Assembly (NCBI GenBank): GCA_900467185.1
Contig: UBPA01000011.1
Coordinates: forward strand, 1-64,000
Origin: Hyphomicrobiales bacterium
GTDB lineage: Bacteria > Pseudomonadota > Alphaproteobacteria > Rhizobiales > Rhizobiaceae
Direction of reading: 5' to 3'
Length of the DNA: 64,000 nt
Positions 27,135-35,451 of the stretch are shown here, piece after piece. The position numbers and the translations under genes are program-made. The notes under the pieces were generated by a model that was not told the origin of the DNA, made no database searches, and was given only the letters and a program-made list of their open reading frames with translations. Within the stretch, counting starts at the first letter, position 1. Each line of letters starts with the position of its first letter.

Positions 27135-28064
27135 TCAGCGCGTAAAGTTAATGGGAATCGTGAACAGCCAGGTCGATTTTCCGGAAGCCTCCGGAATTTT
27201 CGGGGAGCGCATCCGGCGTGCGGCATCGAGCACCGCGGAATCGAGCACGGGCGAACCACTGCTGCTGACGACCTTCGGACCACTGACACTGCCATTGGCG
27301 GCAACCACGAACTGCACCTTGACCACACCCCTCACGCCCTTGCTCTCGGCACGGGAAGGGTAGCGAACGGCTCGCTCCAGGGCAGTTCGAACCTTCCCCT
27401 CGAAGTTCGAGAACGATGCATTGCCAGCCGAACGGGCTTTCGTCCCCTTGCCGGAGGAGGTGGCAGCCGCCAGATCCGAGCCATCGGCCCGGCCCTTGTT
27501 GGCCGAGGCTTCCGCCTGCCCCTCCTTGCCGGATTTGACCGGGGTCGGCTTCTTCTTCGGCTTCTCCACGTCGGCCTTCTTCACCGGCGCGGGCTTGCGC
27601 ACCGGTGGCGTCTCCGCCACGTCCGGCGGGGTTTCGGGACGCGTCTCCGGGATGACGGTCGCAACCGGCGGGAGCGCGGCGACCACCTCGGGCTCATCCG
27701 CCGCAACGGGCGGCTGCGCGTCCGCGGGAAGGATGACGTCGGCTTCGGTCGGCACCGTTTCCGGCACGACCTCCGAAACCGTCTCGGTCGGCGTCAGCGC
27801 CTCGCTCTCGGTCTCGGCCATTTCGGGCTGAAGCGCGGCAACCTCCTCGGGCGGCGTCTCCTCGGGCGTGATCGTATCGGAGACCGTGCCGGACTCGGTG
27901 ATGTTCTCGAACGCGTTCCCGAGCAACGCGATCTCCATCTCTTCCCCGCCTTGGGTGGCCGCAAAGGGCGGCGGCGGCGCATCCGGTAGGAAAGCGATCG
28001 CCGCTCCGGCATGCGCCACGACCGAGACTGACAGGGCCAGAGCCCATTTCGCCGCTTTCTTCAT
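27135..28064 (-). CDS. tonB: TonB energy transducer
   Basis: 309-residue TonB. The N-terminal membrane anchor is about residues 5-25 (AAKWALALSVSVVAHAGAAIAF). A long acidic and Pro/Glu-rich periplasmic spacer (about 30-200) includes KPAPVKKADVEKPKKKPTPV. The C-terminal TonB domain is about 220-309 (VRYPSRAESKGVRGVVKVQFVV; GSPVLDSAVLDAARRMRSP). It passes proton-motive energy from ExbB/ExbD to outer-membrane receptors such as haem receptors. ExbBD and a receptor are not in this window. It follows the 148-residue periplasmic gene by 43 bases, in the same orientation. Confidence 0.95.
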   Translation of the reverse strand: MKKAAKWALALSVSVVAHAGAAIAFLPDAPPPPFAATQGGEEMEIALLGNAFENITESGTVSDTITPEETPPEEVAALQPEMAETESEALTPTETVSEVVPETVPTEADVILPADAQPPVAADEPEVVAALPPVATVIPETRPETPPDVAETPPVRKPAPVKKADVEKPKKKPTPVKSGKEGQAEASANKGRADGSDLAAATSSGKGTKARSAGNASFSNFEGKVRTALERAVRYPSRAESKGVRGVVKVQFVVAANGSVSGPKVVSSSGSPVLDSAVLDAARRMRSPKIPEASGKSTWLFTIPINFTR

Positions 28065-28107
28065 CGCGCGTTCCCATCCTTACCCATATGGCGTCCGGCG
28101 TCCCGCC

Positions 28108-28554
28108 TCAGCCCTTCAGCCCGACGGGCGACTTCGAGCCGGTCCGCAGGCCCTGCATGCAGGCACTCTTGTCGATGCCCGCGCCGGTGCAGACCGGCGC
28201 GTCGTTGATCAGCAGGCTGCCGAGCGCGTCGCATTTCGTGCCCGCCAGATCGAACTGCCGCACCTTGGTCTTGCCGGCCGGCAGGTCGCGGAAATCGAGC
28301 ACCGCCATCCGCTCGACGCGCCCCTTCTGGTCGAACAGCACGAATTCGAACGAGACCTTCGACACCGGCTGCGCCAGATCGTTGCCCGCAACGAAGGTAA
28401 GCTTGCAGCCGCGCTCGGAGGTCGCGACGTCGTTCAGCTCGACCGAGAGCCCGGCCGCGGCCGTTTCGGTGCCCTGCGCGAAGACAGGCGCGAACGACCC
28501 CGTCAGCACGAGCGAGGACAGAACGACGAGAGACGACAGGGGGCGGCGGATCAT
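28108..28554 (-). CDS. secreted periplasmic protein of unknown function
   Basis: 148-residue protein with a Sec signal peptide (residues 1-26, RRPLSSLVVLSSLVLTGSFAPVFA). The small beta-rich mature domain has four cysteines (GCKLTF, TKCDAL, PVCTGA, SACMQG), likely two disulfides. Family not recognised by name. Start at 28554 set by GGAG eight bases upstream; the frame extends to 28629. First gene of the tonB operon and divergent from hmuSTUV across a candidate RirA box, so a link to TonB-dependent iron or haem uptake is likely. Confidence 0.75.
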   Translation of the reverse strand: MIRRPLSSLVVLSSLVLTGSFAPVFAQGTETAAAGLSVELNDVATSERGCKLTFVAGNDLAQPVSKVSFEFVLFDQKGRVERMAVLDFRDLPAGKTKVRQFDLAGTKCDALGSLLINDAPVCTGAGIDKSACMQGLRTGSKSPVGLKG

Positions 28555-28638
28555 GGTGCGGAACTCCGGAACGATGGTCTGGGCCGGCACGTCGTCCACG
28601 AGGGAACGTTGCTGGCGTATTGCGTCCATATTAAAAGA

Positions 28639-28653
28639 TGAGTTATGAAGTCA
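28639..28653. promoter_or_regulatory. candidate RirA (IRO) box between tonB operon and hmuSTUV
   Basis: TGAGTTATGAAGTCA fits TGA-N9-TCA. It stands in the divergent spacer, 76 bases before hmuS and 85 before the tonB operon's first gene, so one repressor site could govern both directions. Confidence 0.6.
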
Positions 28654-28728
28654 AGATAGAAGGCGTCCCGATACCCCGGAAAAACGGCGTCTTCCGACCG
28701 AAACAGGCCCTGAAGCAGGTAGCGAATC

Positions 28729-29784
28729 ATGACCGAACCGAACCGCCCCTCTCCCGCAGACATCCGCGCCTACCGGGCCGATCACCCGAAAATGCGCGAG
28801 CGCGAGATCGCCGCACAGCTCGGCATTTCGGAAGCGGCGCTCGTTGCGGCCGAATGCGGACTGACGGCGATCCGGATCTCTGCGGACGCCAACCGCCTGC
28901 TGGACTTCGCGCCGCAGCTCGGCGAGGTCATGGCGCTGACCCGCAACGAAAGCGCCGTTCACGAGAAGATCGGCGTGTTCGAGACACCGAAGACCGGCAA
29001 GGGCGCCTCCGTGGTTCTGGGCGAGAATATCGACCTTCGCGTGTTTCCCAGCGCCTGGGCTCATGCCTTTGCCGTGACCAAGACGGATGGCGAGGACGTT
29101 CGCCGCAGCCTGCAATATTTCGACCGTCAGGGCACCGCCGTCCACAAGGTCCATCTGCGCCCCGCCTCCGACCTTGATGCCTATCACCGCCTTGTGAGCG
29201 AATTCACGCTGGAGGATCAGTCGCAGACCTTCGTCGCCGAAGCGCCGGCGCCCGTCTCGGCTGCCGAAACGGAAGCCGTCGATCTCGAAGGCCTTCGCGA
29301 CGGCTGGAGCCGGATGACCGACACCCACCAGTTCCACGGCCTGCTGCGCAAGCTGAAGATCGAGCGCCGTGACGCCCTGCACGCGATCGGCGAGGACTAC
29401 GCCTGGCAGCTCGATGGCAGCGCCGTCGAGGCCATGATGCGCGGCGCGGCGGAGGTTGCCCTGCCCCTGATGTGCTTCGTCGGCAATCAGGGCATCATCC
29501 AGATTCATTCCGGGCCGGTCGAAAACATCAAGACCATGGGGCCGTGGCTCAATGTCATGGACCCCACCTTCCACCTGCATCTGCGCACGGACCAGCTTGC
29601 CGAGATCTGGGCAGTGCGCAAGCCGACGGCCGACGGCCATGTGACCTCGCTGGAGGCGCTCGACGCCCGCGGCGAAATGGTCATCCAGTTCTTCGGCAAG
29701 CGCAAGGAAGGCGTCGCCGAACGCGAGGAATGGCGCGCCATCATGGAGGCCCTGCCCCGCCTCGATCTCACCGTCGCCGCCTGA
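28729..29784 (+). CDS. hmuS: haem-degrading/transport factor HmuS
   Basis: 351-residue cytoplasmic haem-binding protein of the HmuS/ChuS family, two similar halves (about 15-180 and 190-345). Conserved regions are VMALTRNESAVHEKIGVFE, which has the likely haem-ligand histidine, and LPLMCFVGNQGIIQIHSGPVEN, FHLHLRTDQLAEIWAVRKPT in the second half. Takes haem delivered by HmuTUV and, in Sinorhizobium, takes part in its breakdown with HmuQ. First gene of the hmuSTUV operon, with AGGTAG before the ATG. Confidence 0.97.
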   Translation: MTEPNRPSPADIRAYRADHPKMREREIAAQLGISEAALVAAECGLTAIRISADANRLLDFAPQLGEVMALTRNESAVHEKIGVFETPKTGKGASVVLGENIDLRVFPSAWAHAFAVTKTDGEDVRRSLQYFDRQGTAVHKVHLRPASDLDAYHRLVSEFTLEDQSQTFVAEAPAPVSAAETEAVDLEGLRDGWSRMTDTHQFHGLLRKLKIERRDALHAIGEDYAWQLDGSAVEAMMRGAAEVALPLMCFVGNQGIIQIHSGPVENIKTMGPWLNVMDPTFHLHLRTDQLAEIWAVRKPTADGHVTSLEALDARGEMVIQFFGKRKEGVAEREEWRAIMEALPRLDLTVAA

Positions 29785-29795
29785 AGGATCGTCTC

Positions 29796-30716
29796 ATGAC
29801 CCTGCGTTCCGACCGCCGGCCGCGCGCCAATCTCGCCCCTCTCGGCCTCGCCCTCCTCGTCCTCTCGGCCTCTCTCACCCCGGGCGTGCCGGCCTTTGCG
29901 CAGGACGCGAAGCCCGTCGACACCTCCCGTCTCGTTTCCGTCGGCGGCGACGTGACGGAGATCGTCTATGCCCTTGGCGAGGAGAAGCGGCTGGTCGGAC
30001 GCGATTCCACCAGCATCTATCCCGAGGCGGCGACGAAGGTTCCCGATGTCGGCTACATGCGCCAGCTCTCGCCGGAAGGCATCATGGCGACGAACCCGAC
30101 CGCCATCCTGGCCGTCGAAGGCAGCGGCCCGCCCGAGACGCTCGCCGTCCTGAAGAACGCCGCCATCCCCATGGAAACCGTGCCGGAACGCTATGACGGC
30201 GCCGGCATCGTCGCCAAGATCGAGCGCGTCGGCGCCATCCTCGGCGTTGCCGACAAGGCAAGCGCATTGGCCGCCACGGTCAAGGCCGATCTCGATGCCG
30301 CCGTGGCCGCCGCCGACGCCCGGCCGGATGCCGAGCGCAAGCGCGTGCTCTTCATCCTCAGCATGCAGGGCGGCAAGATCATGGCGGCGGGCAAAGGCAC
30401 GGCGGCCGACGCCATCGTCGCGCTGTCGGGCGCCATCAACGCGACGGACACGTTTCCGGGTTACAAACCCGTGACCGACGAGGCGATCATCGAGGCGAAA
30501 CCGGACCTCGTGCTGATGATGACGCGCGGCGGATCGCACAGCGCCTCCGACGAGGACCTCTTCAAGCAGCCGGCGCTGGCACTGACGCCCGCCGCCGCGA
30601 AGAAGAGCGTCATCCGCATGGACGGCCTTCACCTCCTCGGCTTCGGCCCCCGCACCGCCAGCGCCGTGCGCGAGCTGAACGCGGCCATCTATGGAAAAGC
30701 GAATGCCTCCCAGTAA
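29796..30716 (+). CDS. hmuT: haem ABC transporter binding protein HmuT
   Basis: 306-residue periplasmic haem receptor of the class III (BtuF-like) binding proteins. The signal peptide is residues 1-35 (LAPLGLALLVLSASLTPGVPAFA). The mature start LVSVGGDVTEIVYALGEEKRLVGRDST is typical. The tyrosine in DVGYMRQLSPEGIMATNPT marks the usual haem-ligand region. AAGGA precedes the ATG. It begins 11 bases after the hmuS stop and overlaps the possible first starts of hmuU. Confidence 0.96.
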   Translation: MTLRSDRRPRANLAPLGLALLVLSASLTPGVPAFAQDAKPVDTSRLVSVGGDVTEIVYALGEEKRLVGRDSTSIYPEAATKVPDVGYMRQLSPEGIMATNPTAILAVEGSGPPETLAVLKNAAIPMETVPERYDGAGIVAKIERVGAILGVADKASALAATVKADLDAAVAAADARPDAERKRVLFILSMQGGKIMAAGKGTAADAIVALSGAINATDTFPGYKPVTDEAIIEAKPDLVLMMTRGGSHSASDEDLFKQPALALTPAAAKKSVIRMDGLHLLGFGPRTASAVRELNAAIYGKANASQ

Positions 30717-31875
30717 CGTCGTCATGGGCGACGTCCTGTCCCCTGACCCGCAGCCGTCCCAGCGCCGCCAGACCGCTCCGGCACCGCGCCTCTCTCCTCT
30801 GGCCGGCATCCGGGCGGACGGGACGGCGGGCGATCGCTCGCGCCTTGCCCGGCTGCTGATCGTGGCGCTCGTCGGCGTCACCATCCTCGCCTTCGGCGCG
30901 TCCGTCATGACGGGTGCCGCCGATGCGTCGATCGGCAACCTTCTGCGCTGGCTGACCGGCACGGAGACCGCCGAGACCGCACTCAGCCTGCGCGACCGCA
31001 TCATCATCCTCGATATCCGCCTGCCCCGCGCCGTCCTCGGCCTCCTGGTGGGGGCGGCCCTTGCCGTCTCCGGCGCCGTCATGCAGGGCCTGTTCCGCAA
31101 TCCGCTGGCCGATCCCGGCCTCGTCGGCGTTTCCGCCGGTGCGGGTCTCGGGGCCGTGCTCACCATCGTGCTCGGCGCCTCCATCTTCGGCCCGCTCTTC
31201 GCGCTGGTCGGGATCTACGCGCTGCCGGTCGCAGCCTTCCTCGGTGCGCTGCTCACGACCTTCCTCCTCTACCGCATCGCCACGCGTGGCGGGCAGACCT
31301 CGGTCGCCACCATGCTTCTGGCCGGCGTCGCGCTCGCAGCCCTTGCCGGTGCCGTCACGGGCGTGCTCATCTTCGTGGCCGACGACAAGCAGCTGCGCGA
31401 TCTCACCTTCTGGGGGCTCGGGTCGCTGGCCGGCGCCAGCTGGGCGAAGATCGCCGGTGCCGCCCCCATCATCCTGCTCTCGCTCGCCGTCGTCCCCTTC
31501 CTCGCCCGCGGGCTGAACGCCCTGACCTTGGGGGAAGCCGCGGCCTTCCACATGGGCGTTCCCGTGCAGCGCCTGAAGACGGTGGCCGTCGTCACCGTGG
31601 CCGCCTCCACGGGTGCGGCGGTTGCGGTCAGCGGCGGCATCGGCTTCGTCGGCATCGTCGTGCCGCACGTCCTGCGCCTCATGATCGGCCCCGACAATCG
31701 CTATCTCCTGCCTGCCTCCGCCCTCCTCGGCGGCACGCTGCTGATCGTCGCCGACATGGTCGCCCGCACCATCGTGCCTCCGGCCGAACTGCCGATCGGC
31801 ATCATCACCGCCTTTGCCGGCGCACCCTTCTTCCTCTGGATCCTGCTGCGCGGCCGCACGCAGATGGGCTTGTGA
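30703..31875 (+). CDS. hmuU: haem ABC transporter permease HmuU
   Basis: FecCD-family inner-membrane permease with about ten helices. TM1 is near residues 48-70. It has VLGLLVGAALAVSGAVMQGLFRNPLADP, the conserved GIGFVGIVVPHVLRLM segment and the C-terminal GIITAFAGAPFFLWILLR helix. The start is uncertain. In-frame ATGs lie at 30691, 30703 and 30724, the first two overlapping hmuT. 30703 is chosen, giving about 390 residues with a proline-rich cytoplasmic leader. Confidence 0.95.
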   Translation: MPPSNVVMGDVLSPDPQPSQRRQTAPAPRLSPLAGIRADGTAGDRSRLARLLIVALVGVTILAFGASVMTGAADASIGNLLRWLTGTETAETALSLRDRIIILDIRLPRAVLGLLVGAALAVSGAVMQGLFRNPLADPGLVGVSAGAGLGAVLTIVLGASIFGPLFALVGIYALPVAAFLGALLTTFLLYRIATRGGQTSVATMLLAGVALAALAGAVTGVLIFVADDKQLRDLTFWGLGSLAGASWAKIAGAAPIILLSLAVVPFLARGLNALTLGEAAAFHMGVPVQRLKTVAVVTVAASTGAAVAVSGGIGFVGIVVPHVLRLMIGPDNRYLLPASALLGGTLLIVADMVARTIVPPAELPIGIITAFAGAPFFLWILLRGRTQMGL

Positions 31876-31880
31876 CGCCG

Positions 31881-32693
31881 ATGATCGAAGCGCTCGACGT
31901 GAATGTCCGCCTTGGCGGCAAGGCCGTTCTCCATGATGTCTGCCTTACCGCCCGGGCGGGTGCGCTGACCGCGATCGTCGGCCCCAACGGCTCCGGCAAG
32001 ACGACGACGATGAAGGCGCTGGCCGGCGAGATCGCCTGCGACGGCCGCGTCCTGATCGGCGGCGACGACATCCGCAGCCTCAAGCCCTGGCAGCTGGCGA
32101 CGCGGCGCGCGGTGCTCCCGCAGGCGAGCGTCATCTCCTTTCCCTTCACCGTGCGCGAGATCGTGCGCATGGGCCTCACCGTCGGCGCGTCCACCATGCG
32201 CGCGAACGGCAGGCCGGCCGATCCCGGCCTCGTGGACCGCATCACGCAGGATGCTCTTCAGGCCGTCGATCTCGGCGGCTTTGCCGGCCGGTTCTACCAG
32301 GAGCTCTCCGGCGGCGAGCAGCAGCGCGTGCAGCTTGCCCGGGCGCTCAGCCAGATCTGGGAACCGGTGCGCGACGGACGCCCGGCCTTCCTGCTTCTCG
32401 ACGAGCCGGTCTCCAGCCTCGACATCCGCCACCAGCTGACCATCATGCGGCTCGCCGCCGATTATTGCCGGCGCGGCGGCGGCGTGGTCGCCATCATGCA
32501 CGATCTGAACCTGACGGCCATGTTCGCCGACCACATCGTCATGATGAAGGACGGCCGCGTGGTCGAAGCAGGTCCTCCGGCAGCCGTGATGACCGATGGG
32601 ATGATGGAAACCGTTTTCGGCTGCCCGATGCGCGTCAGCGCCCTGCCGCCGGCCGGCATCCCCTTCGTCCTGCCGCAAACCGCCGCCCTCTAG
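31881..32693 (+). CDS. hmuV: haem ABC transporter ATPase HmuV
   Basis: 270-residue ATPase driving the HmuTU importer. Walker A is GPNGSGKTT, the Q-loop LPQASVISFPF, the signature LSGGEQQRVQLARAL, Walker B FLLLDEPVSSLD, and the H-loop MHDLNL. A GTG at 31872 overlapping the hmuU stop is an alternative start. The ATG at 31881 (MIEALDVNVRLGG) matches family N-termini. Last gene of the operon. Confidence 0.96.
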   Translation: MIEALDVNVRLGGKAVLHDVCLTARAGALTAIVGPNGSGKTTTMKALAGEIACDGRVLIGGDDIRSLKPWQLATRRAVLPQASVISFPFTVREIVRMGLTVGASTMRANGRPADPGLVDRITQDALQAVDLGGFAGRFYQELSGGEQQRVQLARALSQIWEPVRDGRPAFLLLDEPVSSLDIRHQLTIMRLAADYCRRGGGVVAIMHDLNLTAMFADHIVMMKDGRVVEAGPPAAVMTDGMMETVFGCPMRVSALPPAGIPFVLPQTAAL

Positions 32694-32748
32694 GTCCACG
32701 CCCTGACCGTCGAAGCGCGGCCCTTTGCCCTCGCGAGCAACCGTGCGG

Positions 32749-32773
32749 GGAACAAAAGGCCGCTTTCCGCGTT
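32749..32773 (+). promoter_or_regulatory. candidate EcfG promoter of the DUF883-type gene
   Basis: GGAAC (32749-32753), 16 bases, CGTT (32770-32773): the alphaproteobacterial general-stress sigma factor consensus, 66 bases before the start at 32839. Confidence 0.7.
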
Positions 32774-32838
32774 TGCGCTGCACAAGGTCGGGCTGTTCCG
32801 ACCGGCGTCGTAGAACCCGCGGCAACAAGGAGTAAATC

Positions 32839-33198
32839 ATGTCTCTCGGTCTGTTTTCCAGCTCGTCCAGCCGCAAGCGCCAGCACCTTCTGGGTGGCGC
32901 CATCGAAGACCAGCTGAGCGATCTGCGCAGCGACATCGCATCGCTTGCCAACCTCGTCTCCAAGCGCGGCAGCAAGGCGAGCCACACCCTGTCCGCGCGT
33001 GCCGGCGATGTCCGCGGCCAGGCGGAGAGCGGCCTTGCCGACGTGATGGATGGCGCAGAGCAGCTCCTCTCCGACCTCCGTCACCGCTACGCCTCGACGG
33101 AACGTCAGGTGCGCCACACCGTGCGCGAACACCCTCTCGCCACCGTCGGCGCCATCGCCGCGATCGGCATCGCCATCATCGCGCTGTCGCGCCGCTAA
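32839..33198 (+). CDS. DUF883/ElaB-type membrane-anchored stress protein
   Basis: 119-residue protein. A polar helical body contains LRSDIASLANLVSKRGSKAS and GLADVMDGAEQLLSDLRHRY, and a single C-terminal membrane helix EHPLATVGAIAAIGIAIIAL is followed by SRR. This is the ElaB/YqjD/DUF883 layout, proteins that tether stationary-phase ribosomes to the inner membrane in E. coli. AAGGAG precedes the ATG. The EcfG-type promoter upstream fits a stress role. Confidence 0.82.
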   Translation: MSLGLFSSSSSRKRQHLLGGAIEDQLSDLRSDIASLANLVSKRGSKASHTLSARAGDVRGQAESGLADVMDGAEQLLSDLRHRYASTERQVRHTVREHPLATVGAIAAIGIAIIALSRR

Positions 33199-33269
33199 GG
33201 CACCGCAGTCGGTATTTGACGCCGTCCCTCCCCGAGGGGCGGCTTTTCAAGGTTTGAGGGAGAATGTGC

Positions 33270-33692
33270 ATGGGGTCTCTGGCGGCATTACTGTCGGGCG
33301 TCGTTCTAACGGATATTTCCACGGTCGTCGCACGGACGAAGCGAAACGCGATCTTCATGGCGATCGCCGGCGTCTTCTTCCTGACGGCCTATGTTTTCCT
33401 GCTCGTCGCAGGGACGATCGCGTTGTCCCATGCCTATGGCATGCTCCCGGCAACGCTGATCATGGGCGGCGTCTTCATCGCCATCGCCGTCGTTCTCTTC
33501 ATCATCATGTCGGCCATGGCCTCCGCCGAAAAGCGCCGTGCCGCCGAGCGGCGCCGCCAGTCGCAGCTGAAGACCAACGTCGCCATCACGACCGCCCTGA
33601 CCGTCTTCCGGCGCAAGCCGCTCGTCGCAGCCGGTGTCGCCATGGCCGTCGGCGCCCTCCTGGGCGTGACACGCGGACGCAATGACGATTGA
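33270..33692 (+). CDS. four-helix membrane protein, possible phage-holin-like (ActII_1/DUF) family
   Basis: 140-residue inner-membrane protein with two strong central helices (about 26-50 and 59-83), a basic AEKRRAAERRRQSQLK loop, and a last hydrophobic stretch KPLVAAGVAMAVGALLGVT. The ATG at 33270 has GGAG seven bases before it; ATG 33264 would be too close. The gene follows the DUF883-type gene by 71 bases and may share its stress promoter. Its stop lies inside a TGACGAT repeat. Function unknown. Confidence 0.7.
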   Translation: MGSLAALLSGVVLTDISTVVARTKRNAIFMAIAGVFFLTAYVFLLVAGTIALSHAYGMLPATLIMGGVFIAIAVVLFIIMSAMASAEKRRAAERRRQSQLKTNVAITTALTVFRRKPLVAAGVAMAVGALLGVTRGRNDD

Positions 33693-33724
33693 CGATTGAC
33701 GATTGACGATTGACGATTGACGAT
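33683..33724. repeat. six tandem TGACGAT heptamers
   Basis: Six perfect 7-bp copies overlap the 3' end of the preceding gene, whose stop codon TGA is the first base triplet of the second copy. Because the unit is not a multiple of three, copy-number change would not shift the C-terminus (each copy supplies TGA) but would alter the 3' UTR. Confidence 0.95.
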
Positions 33725-33745
33725 AACCGTCATCCGACAGACGTG

Positions 33746-33767
33746 AAAAGGCCCTCCGGGGCCTTTT
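33746..33767. terminator. bidirectional terminator
   Basis: AAAAGGCCC / GGGCCTTTT, a perfect 9-bp stem with loop TCCG between convergent genes. Confidence 0.88.
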
Positions 33768-33785
33768 CCGCATCTGGAGATACGA

Positions 33786-35282
33786 CTACAGGGGCAGCCG
33801 CACGAGGGCGGTCACACCGGCGGCGAGATACTCGACCTTCACCGAACTGCCCATCACCTTGTCGAGGCTCCGCTCGATCAGGATGGACCCGAAGCCGCGA
33901 CGCCCAGGCTCCGTCACCCGGGGTCCCCCGACTTCCGTCCAGGTCAGGTTGAGAATGCGTCCCGTCTCTTCCTCATGGCCGCGCGCCGTAATGACGATAC
34001 GTCCGTCCGGAGCCGAAAGAGCACCGTACTTGTACGCGTTGGTCGCCAGTTCGTGCAGGACGAGGCCGAGTCCGACGGCCTGATCGGGGCCGAGAAGGAT
34101 CTCGTCCTTATGGATCTCGATCTGCGCCTCGTAGTCCCGCACATGCGGCGAGAGCTGCTTCTTCAGCAGGGCCGACAGCCGGATTTCGCCCCATTCATGG
34201 TCGGAAAGCAGGCCATGGGCCTCGGAAATCGCCTGAAGGCGCCCGGCGAAGGCCGTCATGAACTCCTGCGGATCGCTCGTCTGACGCAGCGTCTGCCGGG
34301 CCAGCGACTGCAGCATGGCCAGCGTGTTCTTGACCCGATGGTTGAGCTCGCGCAGCAGAAGCCGCGTCCGCTGCGTCGTGGACTGCTCGGCCGTTACGTC
34401 GATATTGACGCCGAGAAAGCTCTTCGGCTTGCCGGCAGCGTCGCGCTCGTGCACGCGCCCGCGACCCAGCACCCAGCGGCCCGTCGTCTCGACGCGGAAC
34501 GTGCTGGCATACTCCGCATCCTCGGTCATCGCGGCGCGCAGATTGTCGAGCATGCCGGCCCGGTCTTCCGGGTGAATGAAGCCGATGATGTCGCGCGCGC
34601 TCATGGTCGTGGCGGTGACGCCGAACATGCGCGACATCGCCGCATTGCAGGTCACCTGCCCGGTCTCCGCGTCCCAGAGCCAGCTGCCGACATTGGCAGC
34701 CTCGAGCGCCAGCGCATGCCGCTTCTCATCGCGCGAGAGCACCTCGGCCCGCTCGGCGCGCGCGCGCGCATCCTCCATGAAACCCATCAGGCGCGACGCG
34801 ATGCGCGCCAGCCGCAGCAGTTGCGCCGTCAGCGCTTCGGGAACATCGGCGCGCGGCGCGCGATCGACCACGCAGACCATGCCCACGGCATGGCCATCGG
34901 CCAAAAGCGGCGCACCGGCATAAAAGCGAATCCCGTCCTTCACGCATGGCTGGGCGGAGAACCGGGGATCCGCGGCCGCGTCCCGCACGACGAAAGGCGC
35001 GAGCGGTCGGGTCGAGACCGCATGCGCGCCGAAACAGGTGAAGGCATCCACGTCGGAAAGGTCCGTCCCCACGCGGGCCACCACCCATTCCCGGCTGTCG
35101 TCGATGAGGGTCAGAAGCGCCATGGGCGTTCCGAAAAGCCCGGCGGCCACCTCCACGATCTCCTGGAACTCGGCCGACATGCCGGGACGGCCGGGCTGCA
35201 GCGACCGAAGGGCGGCAAGCCTGCGTTTGTCCAGAATGACCGCGGGGACATCTGGCAGCAAATCCGGTTTCGTCTCAGTCAT
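33786..35282 (-). CDS. GAF-PAS HWE-type sensor histidine kinase
   Basis: 498-residue soluble kinase. A GAF domain spans about 35-170 and a PAS domain about 190-300, with a PAC-like end GKPKSFLGVNIDVTAEQ. The dimerisation region has the phosphoacceptor H315 in LLLRELNHRVKNTLAMLQS, the HWE/HisKA_2 signature, and is followed by LVLHELATNAYKYGALS and a C-terminal ATPase lobe. No membrane segment, so it senses cytoplasmic signals. Kinases of this class commonly feed PhyR, whose gene lies about 1 kb away. Start 35282 (MTETKPDLL) chosen over a longer frame. Confidence 0.92.
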   Translation of the reverse strand: MTETKPDLLPDVPAVILDKRRLAALRSLQPGRPGMSAEFQEIVEVAAGLFGTPMALLTLIDDSREWVVARVGTDLSDVDAFTCFGAHAVSTRPLAPFVVRDAAADPRFSAQPCVKDGIRFYAGAPLLADGHAVGMVCVVDRAPRADVPEALTAQLLRLARIASRLMGFMEDARARAERAEVLSRDEKRHALALEAANVGSWLWDAETGQVTCNAAMSRMFGVTATTMSARDIIGFIHPEDRAGMLDNLRAAMTEDAEYASTFRVETTGRWVLGRGRVHERDAAGKPKSFLGVNIDVTAEQSTTQRTRLLLRELNHRVKNTLAMLQSLARQTLRQTSDPQEFMTAFAGRLQAISEAHGLLSDHEWGEIRLSALLKKQLSPHVRDYEAQIEIHKDEILLGPDQAVGLGLVLHELATNAYKYGALSAPDGRIVITARGHEEETGRILNLTWTEVGGPRVTEPGRRGFGSILIERSLDKVMGSSVKVEYLAAGVTALVRLPL

Positions 35283-35398
35283 CAACACTCGCCTGCGGCA
35301 TCCCCAGGACCGGAAGGGGGTCGGCGGGGTTGAATCGGTTCGACCGGAATCTGCATGATCCTGTCCGCCACAGCAATGGCGAAAGGCACACACTCCAA

Positions 35399-35426
35399 CA
35401 TCGGCGCATCCGAACATGCGCCGATG
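35399..35426. terminator. hairpin downstream of ecfG
   Basis: A perfect 11-bp stem CATCGGCGCAT / ATGCGCCGATG with loop CCGAAC lies just past the ecfG stop. It has no T-run, so may protect the mRNA end rather than terminate. Confidence 0.55.
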
Positions 35427-35451
35427 GCAAGGGAAAGGACGGTCGGCGCCT

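Noticed and set aside
30691-30702. hmuU start at the first in-frame ATG
   Set aside because: The ATG at 30703 is better placed relative to GGAAAAG. The choice is uncertain and stated as such.
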